64,000 nt of DNA, taken from assembly GCA_001939945.1 (NCBI GenBank), contig MOEB01000001.1:575595-639594 (forward strand), read 5' to 3'. This stretch comes from Aerophototrophica crusticola. GTDB lineage: Bacteria > Pseudomonadota > Alphaproteobacteria > Azospirillales > Azospirillaceae. The notes below the pieces were generated by a model. The model saw nothing but the letters and a program-made list of their open reading frames with translations. It was not told the origin of the DNA and searched no databases. Positions 1 through 8,917 of this stretch are shown piece after piece. Position numbers and translations under genes: made by a program. The first letter of the stretch is position 1; each line of letters begins with the position of its first letter.

Positions 1-42
1 GAGAACTGGGTCTTCGGTAAGGGAGTAGGGTGCCATGTCGTT

Positions 43-170
43 CCCTCTCCTAGGGGGAGAGGGACAGGGAGAGGGGAGGCCAGACCAGGACAGCAGGACC
101 CTTGCCGCAGCGCTTCCTTAGCCGGAGAGGGCCTAACCCCTCTCCCTGTCCCTCCCCCTCTGGGGGAGGG
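43..170. repeat. Dispersed hairpin repeat, copy A (about 130 bp)
   Basis: The left arm (gggagagggacagggag, around 54-70) and right arm (ctccctgtccctcccc, around 142-157) are inverted repeats around a spacer of about 65 bases. The outer edges carry further C-run/G-run mini-palindromes. A second copy with the same arms, similar spacer words (gaccaggacagcagg, ttcctt, ccggaga) and the same exit (ggggaggggacgct) lies at 10296-10424. The first 226 bases of the window contain no credible gene, only this element and flanking sequence next to the 3' end of the oxidoreductase gene. Confidence 0.75.
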
Positions 171-226
171 GACGCTGGGGCGCTGTTCTTACCTATTCTC
201 TACCGTGTCCAATCCGGGCAGCCTGT

Positions 227-1249
227 TTACCCCCACGGCAGCAGCACGATCGTCCCCAACGCCTCCCCGGCAGCCAGTCGGGCATGGGCTGCCGCGGCTT
301 CGGAAAGCGGGTAGGTGCGGTCCAGGGTGGGGCGGAGGTGGCCGGCCGTTACCTGGGCCAGGCCCCATTCCAGGTCGGCGCGGTCGCCCATCAGGGTGCC
401 GCGGATCTGTTTCTGGCCGAAAAAGAAGGGACGGAGGGGGAAGCAGGCTTCCGTGCCCATGACGAAGCCCATGGAGACCAGCCGGCCCAGGGGCGCCAGG
501 ACGTCCAGGCTGTTGGTCAGGACTTCCCCGCCCAGGTTGTCGATCACCACGTCCACCCCGCGCCCGCCGGTCCAATCCAGGATGGCGGCGCCGAAGCCGT
601 CCAGCGGCACCACCAGGTCGGCGCCCAGGTCGCGGACGAAGCCGGCCTTGTCCGGCGTGCGCACGGTGGCGGCCACGCGGGCGCCCAGGGCTTTGGCGAC
701 CTGGACGTTCATGCTGCCGGTGCCGGAGGCGCCGGCATGGACCAGGACCGCGTCGCCGGGCTTGACCTCTCCCACCACCTTCACGGCGCGGACGCCGGTT
801 GCCACCACCATGGGCAGGGTCGCCACCTGTTCCGGCGGCAGGCCGGTGTCGTCGCGCAGCAGCCAGCGGGCCGGGATGGTCATGTATTGGGCGTAGGTGC
901 CCGTCGGCCCGGCGCCGCGGATGGCATAGCTGGGGGCGCCGGTCATGGGCTGGAACGCGGCTTCCGCCGGGTCGGTGGGGTAGCCGGGCATCGGGATCAC
1001 CCTGTCACCGCTTCTGAAGCCGGTGACACCGGGCCCGAGGGCCTCCACCACGCCGGCCGCGTCGGACCCCAGCACATGCGGCAGGGGCAGGGTGGACCGG
1101 ACGCCGCTGCGTAGATAGTGGTCCAGCCGGTTCATGCCGGCGGCCAGGATTTTCACCAGCACCTCACCCGGGCCCGGTTCCGGGGTGGGCAGGTCGCCAT
1201 GGGTCAGCACCTCGGGCGCGCCGAACGCGCGCAGGATCGCGGCCTTCAT
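227..1249 (-). CDS. Zinc-type alcohol dehydrogenase / NADPH:quinone oxidoreductase family protein (MDR superfamily)
   Basis: This is a medium-chain dehydrogenase/reductase of about 340 residues, the usual length for QOR-type members. The N-terminal GroES-like half contains the GSDAAGVVEALGPGV stretch near residue 70. The C-terminal Rossmann half has the nucleotide-binding HAGASGTGSMNVQVAKALGA segment near residue 175. Catalytic-zinc ligands are not evident, which fits a zinc-independent quinone oxidoreductase using NADPH. I start at the ATG at 1249 (MKAAILRAFG) because GGAGAG lies just upstream; the reading frame extends ten codons further. It is transcribed divergently from the LysR gene at 1410, which may regulate it, as LysR genes often control divergent neighbours. 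The substrate cannot be read from sequence. Confidence 0.88.
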   Translation of the reverse strand: MKAAILRAFGAPEVLTHGDLPTPEPGPGEVLVKILAAGMNRLDHYLRSGVRSTLPLPHVLGSDAAGVVEALGPGVTGFRSGDRVIPMPGYPTDPAEAAFQPMTGAPSYAIRGAGPTGTYAQYMTIPARWLLRDDTGLPPEQVATLPMVVATGVRAVKVVGEVKPGDAVLVHAGASGTGSMNVQVAKALGARVAATVRTPDKAGFVRDLGADLVVPLDGFGAAILDWTGGRGVDVVIDNLGGEVLTNSLDVLAPLGRLVSMGFVMGTEACFPLRPFFFGQKQIRGTLMGDRADLEWGLAQVTAGHLRPTLDRTYPLSEAAAAHARLAAGEALGTIVLLPWG

Positions 1250-1409
1250 CACTCTCTCCATGTTCCAGGGATCGGGCACAGTGGCGTGCCGGATAGCCTG
1301 ACTATCCTGGCGCGCTGGCCGGAAGCTTCGGACAGGGGCATCCTGGCCGTTTACAGGCGCGCCCTCGAACGAGAAGATGTGCGCCCACGGAAAAGGAAAG
1401 CTATCCCGG

Positions 1410-2333
1410 ATGCCGGACCAACCCCTGGCCTACCTGAACGCCCTGCGCGCCTTCGAGGCGGCGGCACGGCACCTGTCCTACGCCCCTGCCGCGGCGGAGT
1501 TGGGGGTGACGCCGGCGGCGGTGGGGCAGCAGGTGCGGGCCCTGGAGGCTTGGCTGGGCGTCAGCCTGTTCCGCCGCAGCCCGGGGCCGCCGGTGCGGCT
1601 GGCCTTGACGGAGGAGGCGCAGGCGGCCTTGCCCGACCTGCGGGAGGGGTTCGACCGGCTGGCGCAGGGCCTGCGCCGGCTGCGGGAGGCGAAGGCGGGC
1701 GGGATCGTCACGGTCACATCCTCACCCGCCTTCGCGGCCAAGTGGCTGCTGGCCCGCATCGACCGGTTCCGGGCGGCGCACCCGCAGTTGGACGTGCGTC
1801 TGGACGCCACCGACCGGCTGGTGGACTTCGCCATGTCCGATGCGGATGTCGGCATCCGATATGGCGGCGGAAGCTGGCCGGGGGTGGAAGCAACGCTGCT
1901 GATGCGGGAGGAGGTGTTCCCGGTTTGCAGCCCGCGGCTGCTGGCCGGGCCGCACCCGCTGGAAAGGCCAGGGGACCTGCGCCACCACACCCTGGTCCAT
2001 GACGCGGCGATCCGCTTCGACGCGGATTTCCCCACATGGCAGAGCTGGCTGGCGGCTGTGGGCGTGCAAGGGGTCGATGCCGGCCGGGGCATCACCATCA
2101 ACTCATCCATCGCCGTGGTGCAGGCGGTCCTGGAGGGGCAGGGCGTGGCGCTGGCCCGTAGCGTGGTGGTTGCCGATGATCTGCGCGCCGGCCGGCTGGT
2201 CCGCCTGTTCCCGGACGTCAGCACCCCATTGCGCTGGGGCTACCATCTGGTGCATCGGCCAGGGGCCGCCACCCCGGGCAAGGTGGCGGCCTTCAAGGGC
2301 TGGATCATCGCCGAGGCGAAGGGGGAAGGTTAA
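1410..2333 (+). CDS. LysR-family transcriptional regulator (GcvA-like)
   Basis: The protein is about 307 residues, typical of LysR regulators. Residues 8-65 form the winged helix-turn-helix (AARHLSYAPAAAELGVTPAA ... LGVSLFRR), with the wording of the GcvA/AmpR-like branch. The rest is a periplasmic-binding-fold effector domain. The start at 1410 follows AGGAAAG; the upstream in-frame ATG at 1377 adds residues that do not look like the family. It is divergent from the oxidoreductase at 227-1249, with 160 bases between, so that gene is the first candidate target. Its stop codon overlaps the stop of the convergent PRC-barrel gene by 3 bases, leaving no room for a terminator between them. The effector is unknown. 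Confidence 0.9.
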   Translation: MPDQPLAYLNALRAFEAAARHLSYAPAAAELGVTPAAVGQQVRALEAWLGVSLFRRSPGPPVRLALTEEAQAALPDLREGFDRLAQGLRRLREAKAGGIVTVTSSPAFAAKWLLARIDRFRAAHPQLDVRLDATDRLVDFAMSDADVGIRYGGGSWPGVEATLLMREEVFPVCSPRLLAGPHPLERPGDLRHHTLVHDAAIRFDADFPTWQSWLAAVGVQGVDAGRGITINSSIAVVQAVLEGQGVALARSVVVADDLRAGRLVRLFPDVSTPLRWGYHLVHRPGAATPGKVAAFKGWIIAEAKGEG

Positions 2334-2902
2334 CGGCCGGAATTGCCTTCCACCGGCTTCGGCCTGTTCTGGCTGCCGGCGGGCGCGGGGGACGCCGGGG
2401 CGGTGGGGATGGGTTCCCCCACGCCGACCATGCCTTCACCCTCGTCGTTGTAGGCCCACTCCTTCAGGTTGGCGAGGTCCTCTGGCGGCATGTTCAGCAC
2501 CACGGCGTTGGCCGAGGGCTGGATGATGACGCGTTGGAAGGGGACCTCCACCGTGCGGTCCTTCAGCCGCTCCAGCCCGTCGATCTCCCCCACCTTGACG
2601 ATCAGGCTGTCCACGGCGCCGGTACGGTTGTCGGTGATGACGTCCACCACCTCCCCCAGCTCCTTGCCGTCGCGGCCCTCCGCGTCGCGGCCGATCAAGG
2701 CGTGGGCCGTGGCCTGGCCCATGCGGCCGGCCGTGGCGCCCTTGCCCTTTTGCGCCTCGATGGGGTTCTGGCCCGCCACCGGGTTGTCGGCGGGCGGCGG
2801 CGGGGCGGGGCGGTTGCCTGACGGGGCGGGGGTCTGGGCCAGGGCGGCGGCGCTGATCACGATGGCGACGGCCGCGGCGGCCAGGGGAAGACGGCGATTC
2901 AT
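2330..2902 (-). CDS. Secreted PRC-barrel domain protein, probably general-stress regulated
   Basis: The 190-residue protein begins with a signal peptide ([20 protein letters not shown]) ending near LAQ, then a Pro-rich linker. The PRC-barrel fold spans about residues 65-135 ([20 protein letters not shown] ... DSLIVKVGE). A Pro-rich tail follows. PRC barrels are small beta barrels found in stress, photosynthetic and ribosome-maturation proteins; the role here is unknown. The start at 2902 has AGGAG about 10 bases upstream, and the long upstream reading frame is a shadow of guaA leader sequence. An exact GGAAC-N16-CGTT promoter lies 35-59 bases upstream, suggesting control by an EcfG-type sigma factor. 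It ends tail-to-tail with the LysR gene, with overlapping stop codons. Confidence 0.85.
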   Translation of the reverse strand: MNRRLPLAAAAVAIVISAAALAQTPAPSGNRPAPPPPADNPVAGQNPIEAQKGKGATAGRMGQATAHALIGRDAEGRDGKELGEVVDVITDNRTGAVDSLIVKVGEIDGLERLKDRTVEVPFQRVIIQPSANAVVLNMPPEDLANLKEWAYNDEGEGMVGVGEPIPTAPASPAPAGSQNRPKPVEGNSGR

Positions 2903-2936
2903 GCAGGATGCTCCTTGCGGGTCCATTCGCCGTGGG

Positions 2937-2961
2937 AACGGCGGGAAGGGTCGGTCGTTCC
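2937..2961 (-). promoter_or_regulatory. EcfG-type (general stress) promoter for the PRC-barrel gene
   Basis: On the minus strand the -35 element GGAAC occupies 2961-2957, followed by exactly 16 bases and the -10 element CGTT at 2940-2937. This equals the published alphaproteobacterial EcfG consensus GGAAC-N16/17-CGTT. The start codon is 35 bases downstream of the -10, a normal distance. Confidence 0.72.
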
Positions 2962-3113
2962 GCGGGCGGCCGCTTTGTTGCCGCCCCGCCAGGGGCGCGC
3001 CCCGGCTGCCGCACCCCCGACCCGCGCCGGGCAGGGGGCGGCTTTTCTTGAAGGGGCTTGGGTCCTGGGCTAGGGTGCGGCGCACTTTCCGACCCGACCA
3101 GGAACAGTGCGCC

Positions 3114-4706
3114 ATGGCTGCCACCGCCGCTCCCGCCCCCGCATCCGCCGCGAACCACCCGAACCGGGTGCTGATCCTGGATTTCGGGTCGCAGGTCACC
3201 CAGCTCATCGCCCGCCGGGTGCGTGAGGCGGGGATCTACTGCGAGATCCATCCCTTCAGCGCCAATGAGGAACGTATCCGCGCCTTCGGGCCGCGGGCCA
3301 TCATCCTGTCCGGCGGCCCGGCCAGCGTGACCGAACCGGGCTCCCCCCGTGCGGACGGATGCGTGTTCACCCTGGGCGTGCCGGTGTTGGGCATCTGCTA
3401 CGGCCAGCAGACCATGTGCGAGCAGCTGGGCGGCAAGGTGGAGCCGGGGGAGACGCGGGAGTTCGGCCGCGCCTATGTGGACGTGAAGGAGCCCTGCGCC
3501 CTGTTCGAGGGAGTGTGGCAGGTGGGCGCCCGGGAACAGGTCTGGATGTCCCATGGCGACCGGGTGACGAAGCTGCCCGAGGGCTTCCGCATCGTGGCGC
3601 AGAGCGAGGGCGCGCCCTATGCCATCATCGCCGACGATGTGCGCCGCTTCTATGCCGTGCAGTTTCACCCGGAGGTGGTCCACACCCCCCATGGCGACGC
3701 GCTGATCCGCAACTTCCTGTTCGGCGTGGCCGGGCTGACCGGCGACTGGTCCATGGCCGCCTTCCGGCAGGAGGCCATCGCGCGCATCCGCGCCCAGGTG
3801 GGCGAGGAGGGCAAGGTGATCTGCGGCCTGTCCGGCGGGGTGGACAGCTCCGTCGCCGCCGTGCTGATCCATGAGGCCATCGGCGACCGGCTGACCTGCA
3901 TCTTCGTGGATACCGGCCTGATGCGGTCGGGGGAGGCGGAGCAGGTGGTGACCCTGTTCAGGGACCACTACAACATCCCCCTGGTTCACGTTGATGCCGC
4001 TGACCTTTTCCTGGGTGAGCTGGAGGGCGTCAGCGACCCGGAGGTGAAGCGCAAGACCATCGGCCGCCTGTTCATCGAGGTGTTCGACCGGGAGGCGGCG
4101 AAAGTGGGCGGGGCCGGGTTCCTGGCCCAGGGCACGCTGTACCCGGACGTGATCGAGAGCGTCTCCTTCACCGGTGGGCCCAGCGTGACCATCAAGTCCC
4201 ACCACAATGTGGGCGGCCTGCCGGAGCGCATGAAGCTGAAGCTGGTGGAGCCCCTGCGCGAGCTGTTCAAGGACGAGGTGCGGGCGCTGGGCCGGGAGCT
4301 GGGCCTGCCCCACAGCTTCGTCGGCCGCCACCCGTTCCCCGGGCCGGGCCTGGCCATCCGCATCCCCGGCGAGATCACGCGGGAGAAGCTGGAGATCCTG
4401 CGCAAGGCGGACAGCATCTATCTGGAGGAAATCCGCAACGCCGGCCTGTACGACGCCATCTGGCAGGCCTTCGCCGTGCTGCTGCCGGTGCGGACCGTGG
4501 GCGTGATGGGCGACGGGCGGACCTATGACTATGCCTGCGCCCTGCGTGCGGTGACGAGCGTGGACGGGATGACCGCCGACTATTACCCGTTCGACCACGG
4601 CTTCCTGGGCCGCGTCGCCACGCGGATCATCAATGAGGTGCGCGGCATCAACCGCGTCACCTATGACATCACCAGCAAGCCCCCCGGCACCATCGAGTGG
4701 GAGTGA
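3114..4706 (+). CDS. guaA: GMP synthase (glutamine-hydrolysing)
   Basis: GuaA converts XMP to GMP using ATP and glutamine, in purine synthesis. The 530 residues match the usual length. The class I amidotransferase domain comes first (about 18-215), with nucleophile Cys95 in GICYGQQ and the His/Glu of QFHPEVVHT near residue 185. The ATP-pyrophosphatase domain follows, with its P-loop LSGGVDSS near 242. The C-terminal XMP-binding/dimerisation region includes [17 protein letters not shown] and ends in [10 protein letters not shown] start at 3114 ([10 protein letters not shown]) because AGGAA lies about 10 bases upstream and the family begins near here; the frame stays open far upstream only because of high GC. 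The short Ala/Pro-rich N-terminal extension is lineage-specific. Confidence 0.97.
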   Translation: MAATAAPAPASAANHPNRVLILDFGSQVTQLIARRVREAGIYCEIHPFSANEERIRAFGPRAIILSGGPASVTEPGSPRADGCVFTLGVPVLGICYGQQTMCEQLGGKVEPGETREFGRAYVDVKEPCALFEGVWQVGAREQVWMSHGDRVTKLPEGFRIVAQSEGAPYAIIADDVRRFYAVQFHPEVVHTPHGDALIRNFLFGVAGLTGDWSMAAFRQEAIARIRAQVGEEGKVICGLSGGVDSSVAAVLIHEAIGDRLTCIFVDTGLMRSGEAEQVVTLFRDHYNIPLVHVDAADLFLGELEGVSDPEVKRKTIGRLFIEVFDREAAKVGGAGFLAQGTLYPDVIESVSFTGGPSVTIKSHHNVGGLPERMKLKLVEPLRELFKDEVRALGRELGLPHSFVGRHPFPGPGLAIRIPGEITREKLEILRKADSIYLEEIRNAGLYDAIWQAFAVLLPVRTVGVMGDGRTYDYACALRAVTSVDGMTADYYPFDHGFLGRVATRIINEVRGINRVTYDITSKPPGTIEWE

Positions 4707-4775
4707 GGGAGGCCGCCTTCCCTGGCAGGATCGGCAGGCGGGTGACCGAACCTGCCGGCCTGCCGGACGGAGCGC

Positions 4776-6551
4776 TCAGGCCCGTGCCACCAGGGCCGCG
4801 AGGTCATTGACCAATTGCCTGGCGGCAGCGATGGAGAAGCTGTTCCCCGTCGACCTGAGCCGGAACTGGCGCAACTCGACCACGACCAAGCCGTTGTCCA
4901 GGCCCAGGCTGCCCATGGACTTGTCGGTGTTCATCGCCACCGGGCCGCCCTCATACTGGACGCTTCCTGGTGCCGTCATCCAATCTGACTGGACGACCCG
5001 TGGCTGCGGTTCTGGGATCGTCACATCCGTTGGGTTCTGGATGCTGTCAAGCCATCCCCCCACGTTGAAGCTGACGCCAGGCCGTCCAGGCAAGAGGGTG
5101 GTGTCGACGGTGAAACCCAGGTGCTGGACGACAGCCGTCGCGGCATCGGGAAAGGCGTTTTTCGCTTCCTGGCCCAGCGCCGCGTACATGCTGTGGAAGG
5201 AGGAGCGCGCCATGACCGGGAAGCGCTTCTTCTCATACCCCTGGTTCTCTGTGCTTCCGAAGGTCGCGTACTGGCCAAGGAAATGCAGCAGCCCCTTCAG
5301 CTTGGCCAACTCTGCTGGCGCAACGTTGCCGAGGCCGGCGGTCGCTTGGTTGACCGCGGCGGCAACGCCCCTGAAGGTCCGGGCCGTGTTTGCTGAGATG
5401 GCGCCGTGGTGCCGCTGGTCAGCCTTGAGGTTTCGGCCAAACTGGATCCGTCTTTCTTTCCTTGCGGCTTTTTGGGCTCGCTCCGCTTCATTGCGTTCCG
5501 GGAGGCCCTTCCACCTTCTCCAGGCCTGCTGAAGCTCGTCCTTGTTCTGCGCCACTTGCAGGTCGCCCATCGCCATCTGGTAATGGGTAAGCAGGTCGAA
5601 GAAGGAGAAAAGCCTGTCGAAGGGTATGCCAACAGTTCCTTGCGGCGCCCCGGTGATCCTGCGGTTGGCATAAGGAAGGACGGTGTAGGGCTTCGTCGTT
5701 GCAATGTTCAGCAAGGTGCCCAGGTCAGCGCCCGCATTCAGGGACGCTGGAAGCGCGCTGACATGGTTCAGCATGTCAGTGGCCACGGCCGGCAACGCGG
5801 CGAGATTGACCGGGGGATGGGTGACGAACTCCAGCTTGCTGTTGTCCGAATCGATCTGCCAGCCGTTCGACTGCGCCATGGTCTCGTCCTGTGCCACCCA
5901 GCCGGAAAGTGGGGCTTGATTGGGTTGGTAGGACGCCGTTACGCGCGCCTCCACAGAGGTTTCGAACTCGATGCCGGCGCGGCGCTGAGCGGCAGGTGCC
6001 GTGCCGACGTGAAGGGGGGCCAGGGCACCGGCCAGGGGTGCGGACCCGCCGGACCCGGAGGCGCGGGCGCCCATGAGGTCCGCTTCCCGCTCAAGGTGGG
6101 CGTCGTCATTGATTGCCACCCCAGCGGACAATTGTGTCGTCGGCGATACCCGACCCTGCGCCTGCTGGACGACATGCCATGCCTCATGGGGCAGGTGGTG
6201 CTCTTGGCCCGGGCCGAGGTGTATGTCCCGGCCCCGGGCGAACGCATATGCCTGCATGGTCGCTGGCAGCGGGGAGTTGCGGTGGACCCGCACGCCATCC
6301 ATGGAGATGCCGGACAGCGCCTCGATCCCTTTCCTCAGCGGGGCTGGAAGATCGGAACGTCCGGTCGCATCCGTTGCCGGCTTCAAGCCTAACGCGGCAA
6401 GCCGCTGGACGGCTGGACCGGCGTTGAGTTCCCGGGCCATCGTTGCCAACCGCTCATGCTGTGGCCCGACGACACCCTTGCCCGACGCTTGGTCCGGTCG
6501 TGTGGCCGAGCGTCCCAAATGCTGGACCGCCTTCTCCATCGCATCCCCCAT
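4776..6551 (-). CDS. Orphan DUF4157 (eCIS core domain) protein with HExxH metallopeptidase motif and long C-terminal domain
   Basis: This protein of up to 591 residues starts with an unstructured region. A DUF4157 domain (about 70-165) follows, with GVRVHRNS, then the zinc motif HEAWH (residues 122-126) and EREAD about 30 residues later. DUF4157 is found on effectors and associated proteins of extracellular contractile injection systems, and on polymorphic toxins. The remaining roughly 400 residues contain GIEFETSV and DSDNSKLEFVTHPP, resembling the metal-binding strands of the amidoligase/GCS fold; this is my inference. No injection-system gene lies in the window. The gene is visibly lower in GC than its neighbours, suggesting acquisition by transfer. 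The start is uncertain: the ATG at 6539 has GGGGGA at better spacing than the one at 6551. Confidence 0.82.
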   Translation of the reverse strand: MGDAMEKAVQHLGRSATRPDQASGKGVVGPQHERLATMARELNAGPAVQRLAALGLKPATDATGRSDLPAPLRKGIEALSGISMDGVRVHRNSPLPATMQAYAFARGRDIHLGPGQEHHLPHEAWHVVQQAQGRVSPTTQLSAGVAINDDAHLEREADLMGARASGSGGSAPLAGALAPLHVGTAPAAQRRAGIEFETSVEARVTASYQPNQAPLSGWVAQDETMAQSNGWQIDSDNSKLEFVTHPPVNLAALPAVATDMLNHVSALPASLNAGADLGTLLNIATTKPYTVLPYANRRITGAPQGTVGIPFDRLFSFFDLLTHYQMAMGDLQVAQNKDELQQAWRRWKGLPERNEAERAQKAARKERRIQFGRNLKADQRHHGAISANTARTFRGVAAAVNQATAGLGNVAPAELAKLKGLLHFLGQYATFGSTENQGYEKKRFPVMARSSFHSMYAALGQEAKNAFPDAATAVVQHLGFTVDTTLLPGRPGVSFNVGGWLDSIQNPTDVTIPEPQPRVVQSDWMTAPGSVQYEGGPVAMNTDKSMGSLGLDNGLVVVELRQFRLRSTGNSFSIAAARQLVNDLAALVARA

Positions 6552-6739
6552 TCGGGCGCCAGCGGGCTTCCCCCCTCGGCACGACCATCATGCATCCAAA
6601 AAGGAGGACGTTCCAGGGTGCAGTGCGCCTCCGCATTGCAATGGTACTAGGCTTGGGGTTTCGGACCGTTTCACCGCCATTCTGTACATCCGGCGAAAAG
6701 TGTGAGTACGATCGTGTTAATCATCCTGGGTTGGAATGG

Positions 6740-7528
6740 ATGCCTGGGCGACGACGGAAAGAGTTTCTGGTCCGATTGCTGGGCGCCTGCCTGATGGCGC
6801 TGGCCGCCTGCCTTCCCGCCTGGGCCGAGCCGATCATCCTGGCCACGGAAGAGAACCCGCCCGCCAACTTCACCGATACCGCCACAAGCAAGCTGGCCGG
6901 TGTGGCGATGGACAAGGTCCGCCTGTTGATGGACCGGGCCGGGCTGCCGTTCGAGGTGCGGCTGCTGCCCTGGCCGGAGGCCTTTGCCCTGGCGCAGGAG
7001 CATCCCCGCGCCTGCGTGTTCATGGCCAACCTGACCGAGGAACGGCTGGCGCAGTTCCAATGGGTCGCGCCGTTGATGACGGGGGGCTGGGCCCTGTTCT
7101 CCCGCGCCGACTGGGACCGCAAGGTGGAGGGGCTGCACGACCTGCGGGGATTGCGCATCGGCGTGCAGGACCGCAGCGCCCTGGAGGGGTGGCTGCGCGA
7201 CTTGGTGATGCGGGTGGGCGGGGTCACCCTGGACACCAACCCCGGGGCGGCGAACCTGCGGCGGCTGGAGCGGGGGGAGGTGGACCTGTACGCGGCGGGG
7301 GTCTGGTCCGGCACCTTCCAGGCCCGACGGGAAGGGGTTCCGGTGCGGTTGGTCTGGCGGCTGTCCGCTTCGGTGGGCGGGATGGCCTGCCATCGGGACA
7401 TGGACAAGGACCTCGTCCACCGCATGCAGGCGGCCCTGGACAGCCTGCTCGCCGACGGGTCGTCGGCCCGCATCGACGCCCTGTACGGGGCGCCCACGGG
7501 CTGGTCCCGGGGCCTGGGCGGGAACTGA
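6740..7528 (+). CDS. Periplasmic substrate-binding protein, transporter family 3 (SBP_bac_3-like)
   Basis: The protein is about 262 residues. It has a signal peptide (RLLGACLMALAACLPAWA) and then a family-3 solute-binding fold: opening strand IILATEENPPANF, hinge region with LRIGVQDRSALEGWL near 155, and closing lobe. Such proteins bind amino acids or other small polar solutes. No permease or ATPase gene is adjacent, so it may be an orphan receptor; members without a transporter often act as sensors or are only loosely assigned. The ATG at 6740 begins the signal peptide; in-frame sequence upstream does not look coding. The 188 bases between it and the divergent DUF4157 gene are AT-richer than average and should carry both promoters. 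Confidence 0.8.
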   Translation: MPGRRRKEFLVRLLGACLMALAACLPAWAEPIILATEENPPANFTDTATSKLAGVAMDKVRLLMDRAGLPFEVRLLPWPEAFALAQEHPRACVFMANLTEERLAQFQWVAPLMTGGWALFSRADWDRKVEGLHDLRGLRIGVQDRSALEGWLRDLVMRVGGVTLDTNPGAANLRRLERGEVDLYAAGVWSGTFQARREGVPVRLVWRLSASVGGMACHRDMDKDLVHRMQAALDSLLADGSSARIDALYGAPTGWSRGLGGN

Positions 7529-7531
7529 GCG

Positions 7532-7972
7532 TCAGGTCCAATCCAGGCCGCACAGGGCCATGTCCACTTGCCTGCCGTCGCGGGCCAGGGGCAGGGCCAG
7601 CCAGTGCAGTTCACGCAGGGTGAACCCCCGTTTCCACCCCGACTCCGCCCCGTAAAGGGGAATGCCCGCCTGCCACATCTCATCCAGTCGTGTGGCCCAG
7701 GGGACGGCCGACTCGCCCAGCGGGATGTCGGCAAGGCGCCTTCCGGTCACCTCACGCCCAAGCAGTTCCGCGATTCGCGTCCCGGCCAGACGGTACCGGT
7801 AGTATCCCTCCACCCGTTCCACCAGCAAGATGTTGGGGAGCAGGGTTGGAATGTCTGACGGGTCGATGTGCTGGCGCCCGGGCAGCAAACCCTTGGGATG
7901 CCTGGATTCCCAATAGTCCCAGAGCTGGCGGAGCAGTCCTGGGCCGGGGAGGTCGGGCGGCGGCGGGGACAC
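7532..7972 (-). CDS. PAS domain-containing protein (PAS_5/DUF1488-type sensor module)
   Basis: The 146-residue protein consists of a single PAS-like module. It contains LLRQLWDYWESRHP, the conserved PSDIPTLLPNILLVER block and YRYRLAGTRIAELLGREVTG, all typical of the alphaproteobacterial PAS_5 family. There is no kinase, cyclase or DNA-binding part, so it may act by partner binding. The start is a GTG (7972) without an obvious ribosome binding site; the real start may lie a few codons downstream. It converges with the solute-binding protein gene, with 3 bases between the two coding ends. The ligand is unknown. Confidence 0.75.
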   Translation of the reverse strand: MSPPPPDLPGPGLLRQLWDYWESRHPKGLLPGRQHIDPSDIPTLLPNILLVERVEGYYRYRLAGTRIAELLGREVTGRRLADIPLGESAVPWATRLDEMWQAGIPLYGAESGWKRGFTLRELHWLALPLARDGRQVDMALCGLDWT

Positions 7973-8139
7973 GGGGGCGGGTCTTGCTGGGATGCGGGGT
8001 TAAGCCTGCCGGGACAGTGGATGCCGCCAAGGGGTACCGCAAGCTGACCTTAGGGTCAGGAATCGGGGCAGGCGTGCAACACCCATCGGGCTGCGGTGTT
8101 CAGGCAACACACAAGTGCCGCGACTTGGAGGCCCTGTCC

Positions 8140-8649
8140 ATGACAACCCCGCGCGAGACCCTGGTCGCCTACCTGCGCGATGCCTATGCCATGGAACAGG
8201 AGGCCTTGAGCATCCTGGACCGGCAGATCCAGCGGGCCGGCAGCCAGCCCCATCTGGCCGACCGGCTGCGGCGCCACCGGGATGAGACGGAGCACCAGGC
8301 GGAGCGGCTGGAGGCGGCCCTGCACCGGATGGGGGCGGACACGTCCGCCCTGAAGACCATGGGCGCCAAGCTCAGCGGCTTCGTGCAGGCGGCCCTCACC
8401 GGCATGGCGGATGACGAGGTCGTGAAGGACCTGATGGCCGCCTACACCTACGAGCAATGGGAGGCGGTGAACTACCGCATCATCGCCGTGGTGGCCGAGG
8501 AGGCGGGCGAGCCGGAGGTGCGGCGCTTGGCGGAGGAAAGCCTGGCCGAGGAACTGGCCATGGCCGAATGGCTGGACGGGCAGGTGGCGCCGGTGACCCG
8601 CGCCTATCTTGCCCGGTCGGGTGGGAACGAGGGTGTCCTGACCGCCTGA
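8140..8649 (+). CDS. Ferritin-like DUF892 (YciF-type) protein
   Basis: The protein is 169 residues and is predicted to be a four-helix bundle: LVAYLRDAYAMEQEALSIL, HRDETEHQAERLEAALHRMG, AAYTYEQWEAVNYRIIAVVA and SLAEELAMAEWLDGQV. Glutamate and E..H pairs fall at the spacing expected for a di-iron ferritin-like site. YciF-type proteins are stress-induced cytoplasmic proteins in many bacteria; iron storage has not been shown for most. The ATG at 8140 has GGAGG eight bases upstream; the open frame further upstream is spurious. No exact GGAAC/CGTT promoter was found upstream. Confidence 0.88.
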   Translation: MTTPRETLVAYLRDAYAMEQEALSILDRQIQRAGSQPHLADRLRRHRDETEHQAERLEAALHRMGADTSALKTMGAKLSGFVQAALTGMADDEVVKDLMAAYTYEQWEAVNYRIIAVVAEEAGEPEVRRLAEESLAEELAMAEWLDGQVAPVTRAYLARSGGNEGVLTA

Positions 8650-8804
8650 CCACCCGGGAGAACGGAGGAGAGACTTACGCGGAACGGATAAAGAACAAAC
8701 CGCTTGCTGTTCCATTTTTGTTCTGACATGCTGGGGGTGTAGCGATGAGGTGCGTCACGGTAATCCACCCACCCGCCACGGTTGGCGCGACACGGGAGCA
8801 GACG
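8650..8804. other. Intergenic segment with nested inverted repeats before a small ORF
   Basis: AGAACAAA (8692-8699) is complementary to TTTGTTCT (8716-8723), and GGAAC (8681-8685) to GTTCC (8709-8713). The two pairs interlock, so both helices could form only as a pseudoknot-like structure. The segment is notably AT-rich for this genome. It could terminate the DUF892 gene or act in the leader of the 32-residue ORF at 8805. Confidence 0.4.
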
Positions 8805-8903
8805 ATGAAAACGATCGCCTATGTTCGGGACTTCGTGGCGGTGACCGGCATGTTCGGCACCCTGTGCGGCTGGTTCGTGTTCGGGTCGGCGCTTCTGACC
8901 TGA
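8805..8903 (+). CDS. Putative 32-residue single-pass membrane peptide
   Basis: The frame encodes MKTIAYVRDFVAVTGMFG followed by a hydrophobic stretch ending GWFVFGSALLT and TGA. Three charged residues near the N-terminus are followed by about 20 mainly hydrophobic residues, which suits a single membrane span. GGGAG sits six bases before the ATG, an almost ideal ribosome binding site. It is too short for normal gene calling. It lies between the DUF892 gene and the baeRF-like gene, on the same strand as both. I know no family for it; the support is ribosome binding site plus composition only. Confidence 0.55.
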   Translation: MKTIAYVRDFVAVTGMFGTLCGWFVFGSALLT

Positions 8904-8917
8904 CGGGCGTTTGGCGG

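Noticed and set aside
2903-3113. Riboswitch (purine or PRPP/ppGpp type) in the guaA leader
   Set aside because: No conserved core was recognised; the segment is explained by the divergent PRC-barrel promoter.
8681-8705. GGAAC before the 32-residue ORF as a stress promoter
   Set aside because: The 16-base spacer ends in GCTT, not CGTT, and the box is part of inverted repeats.
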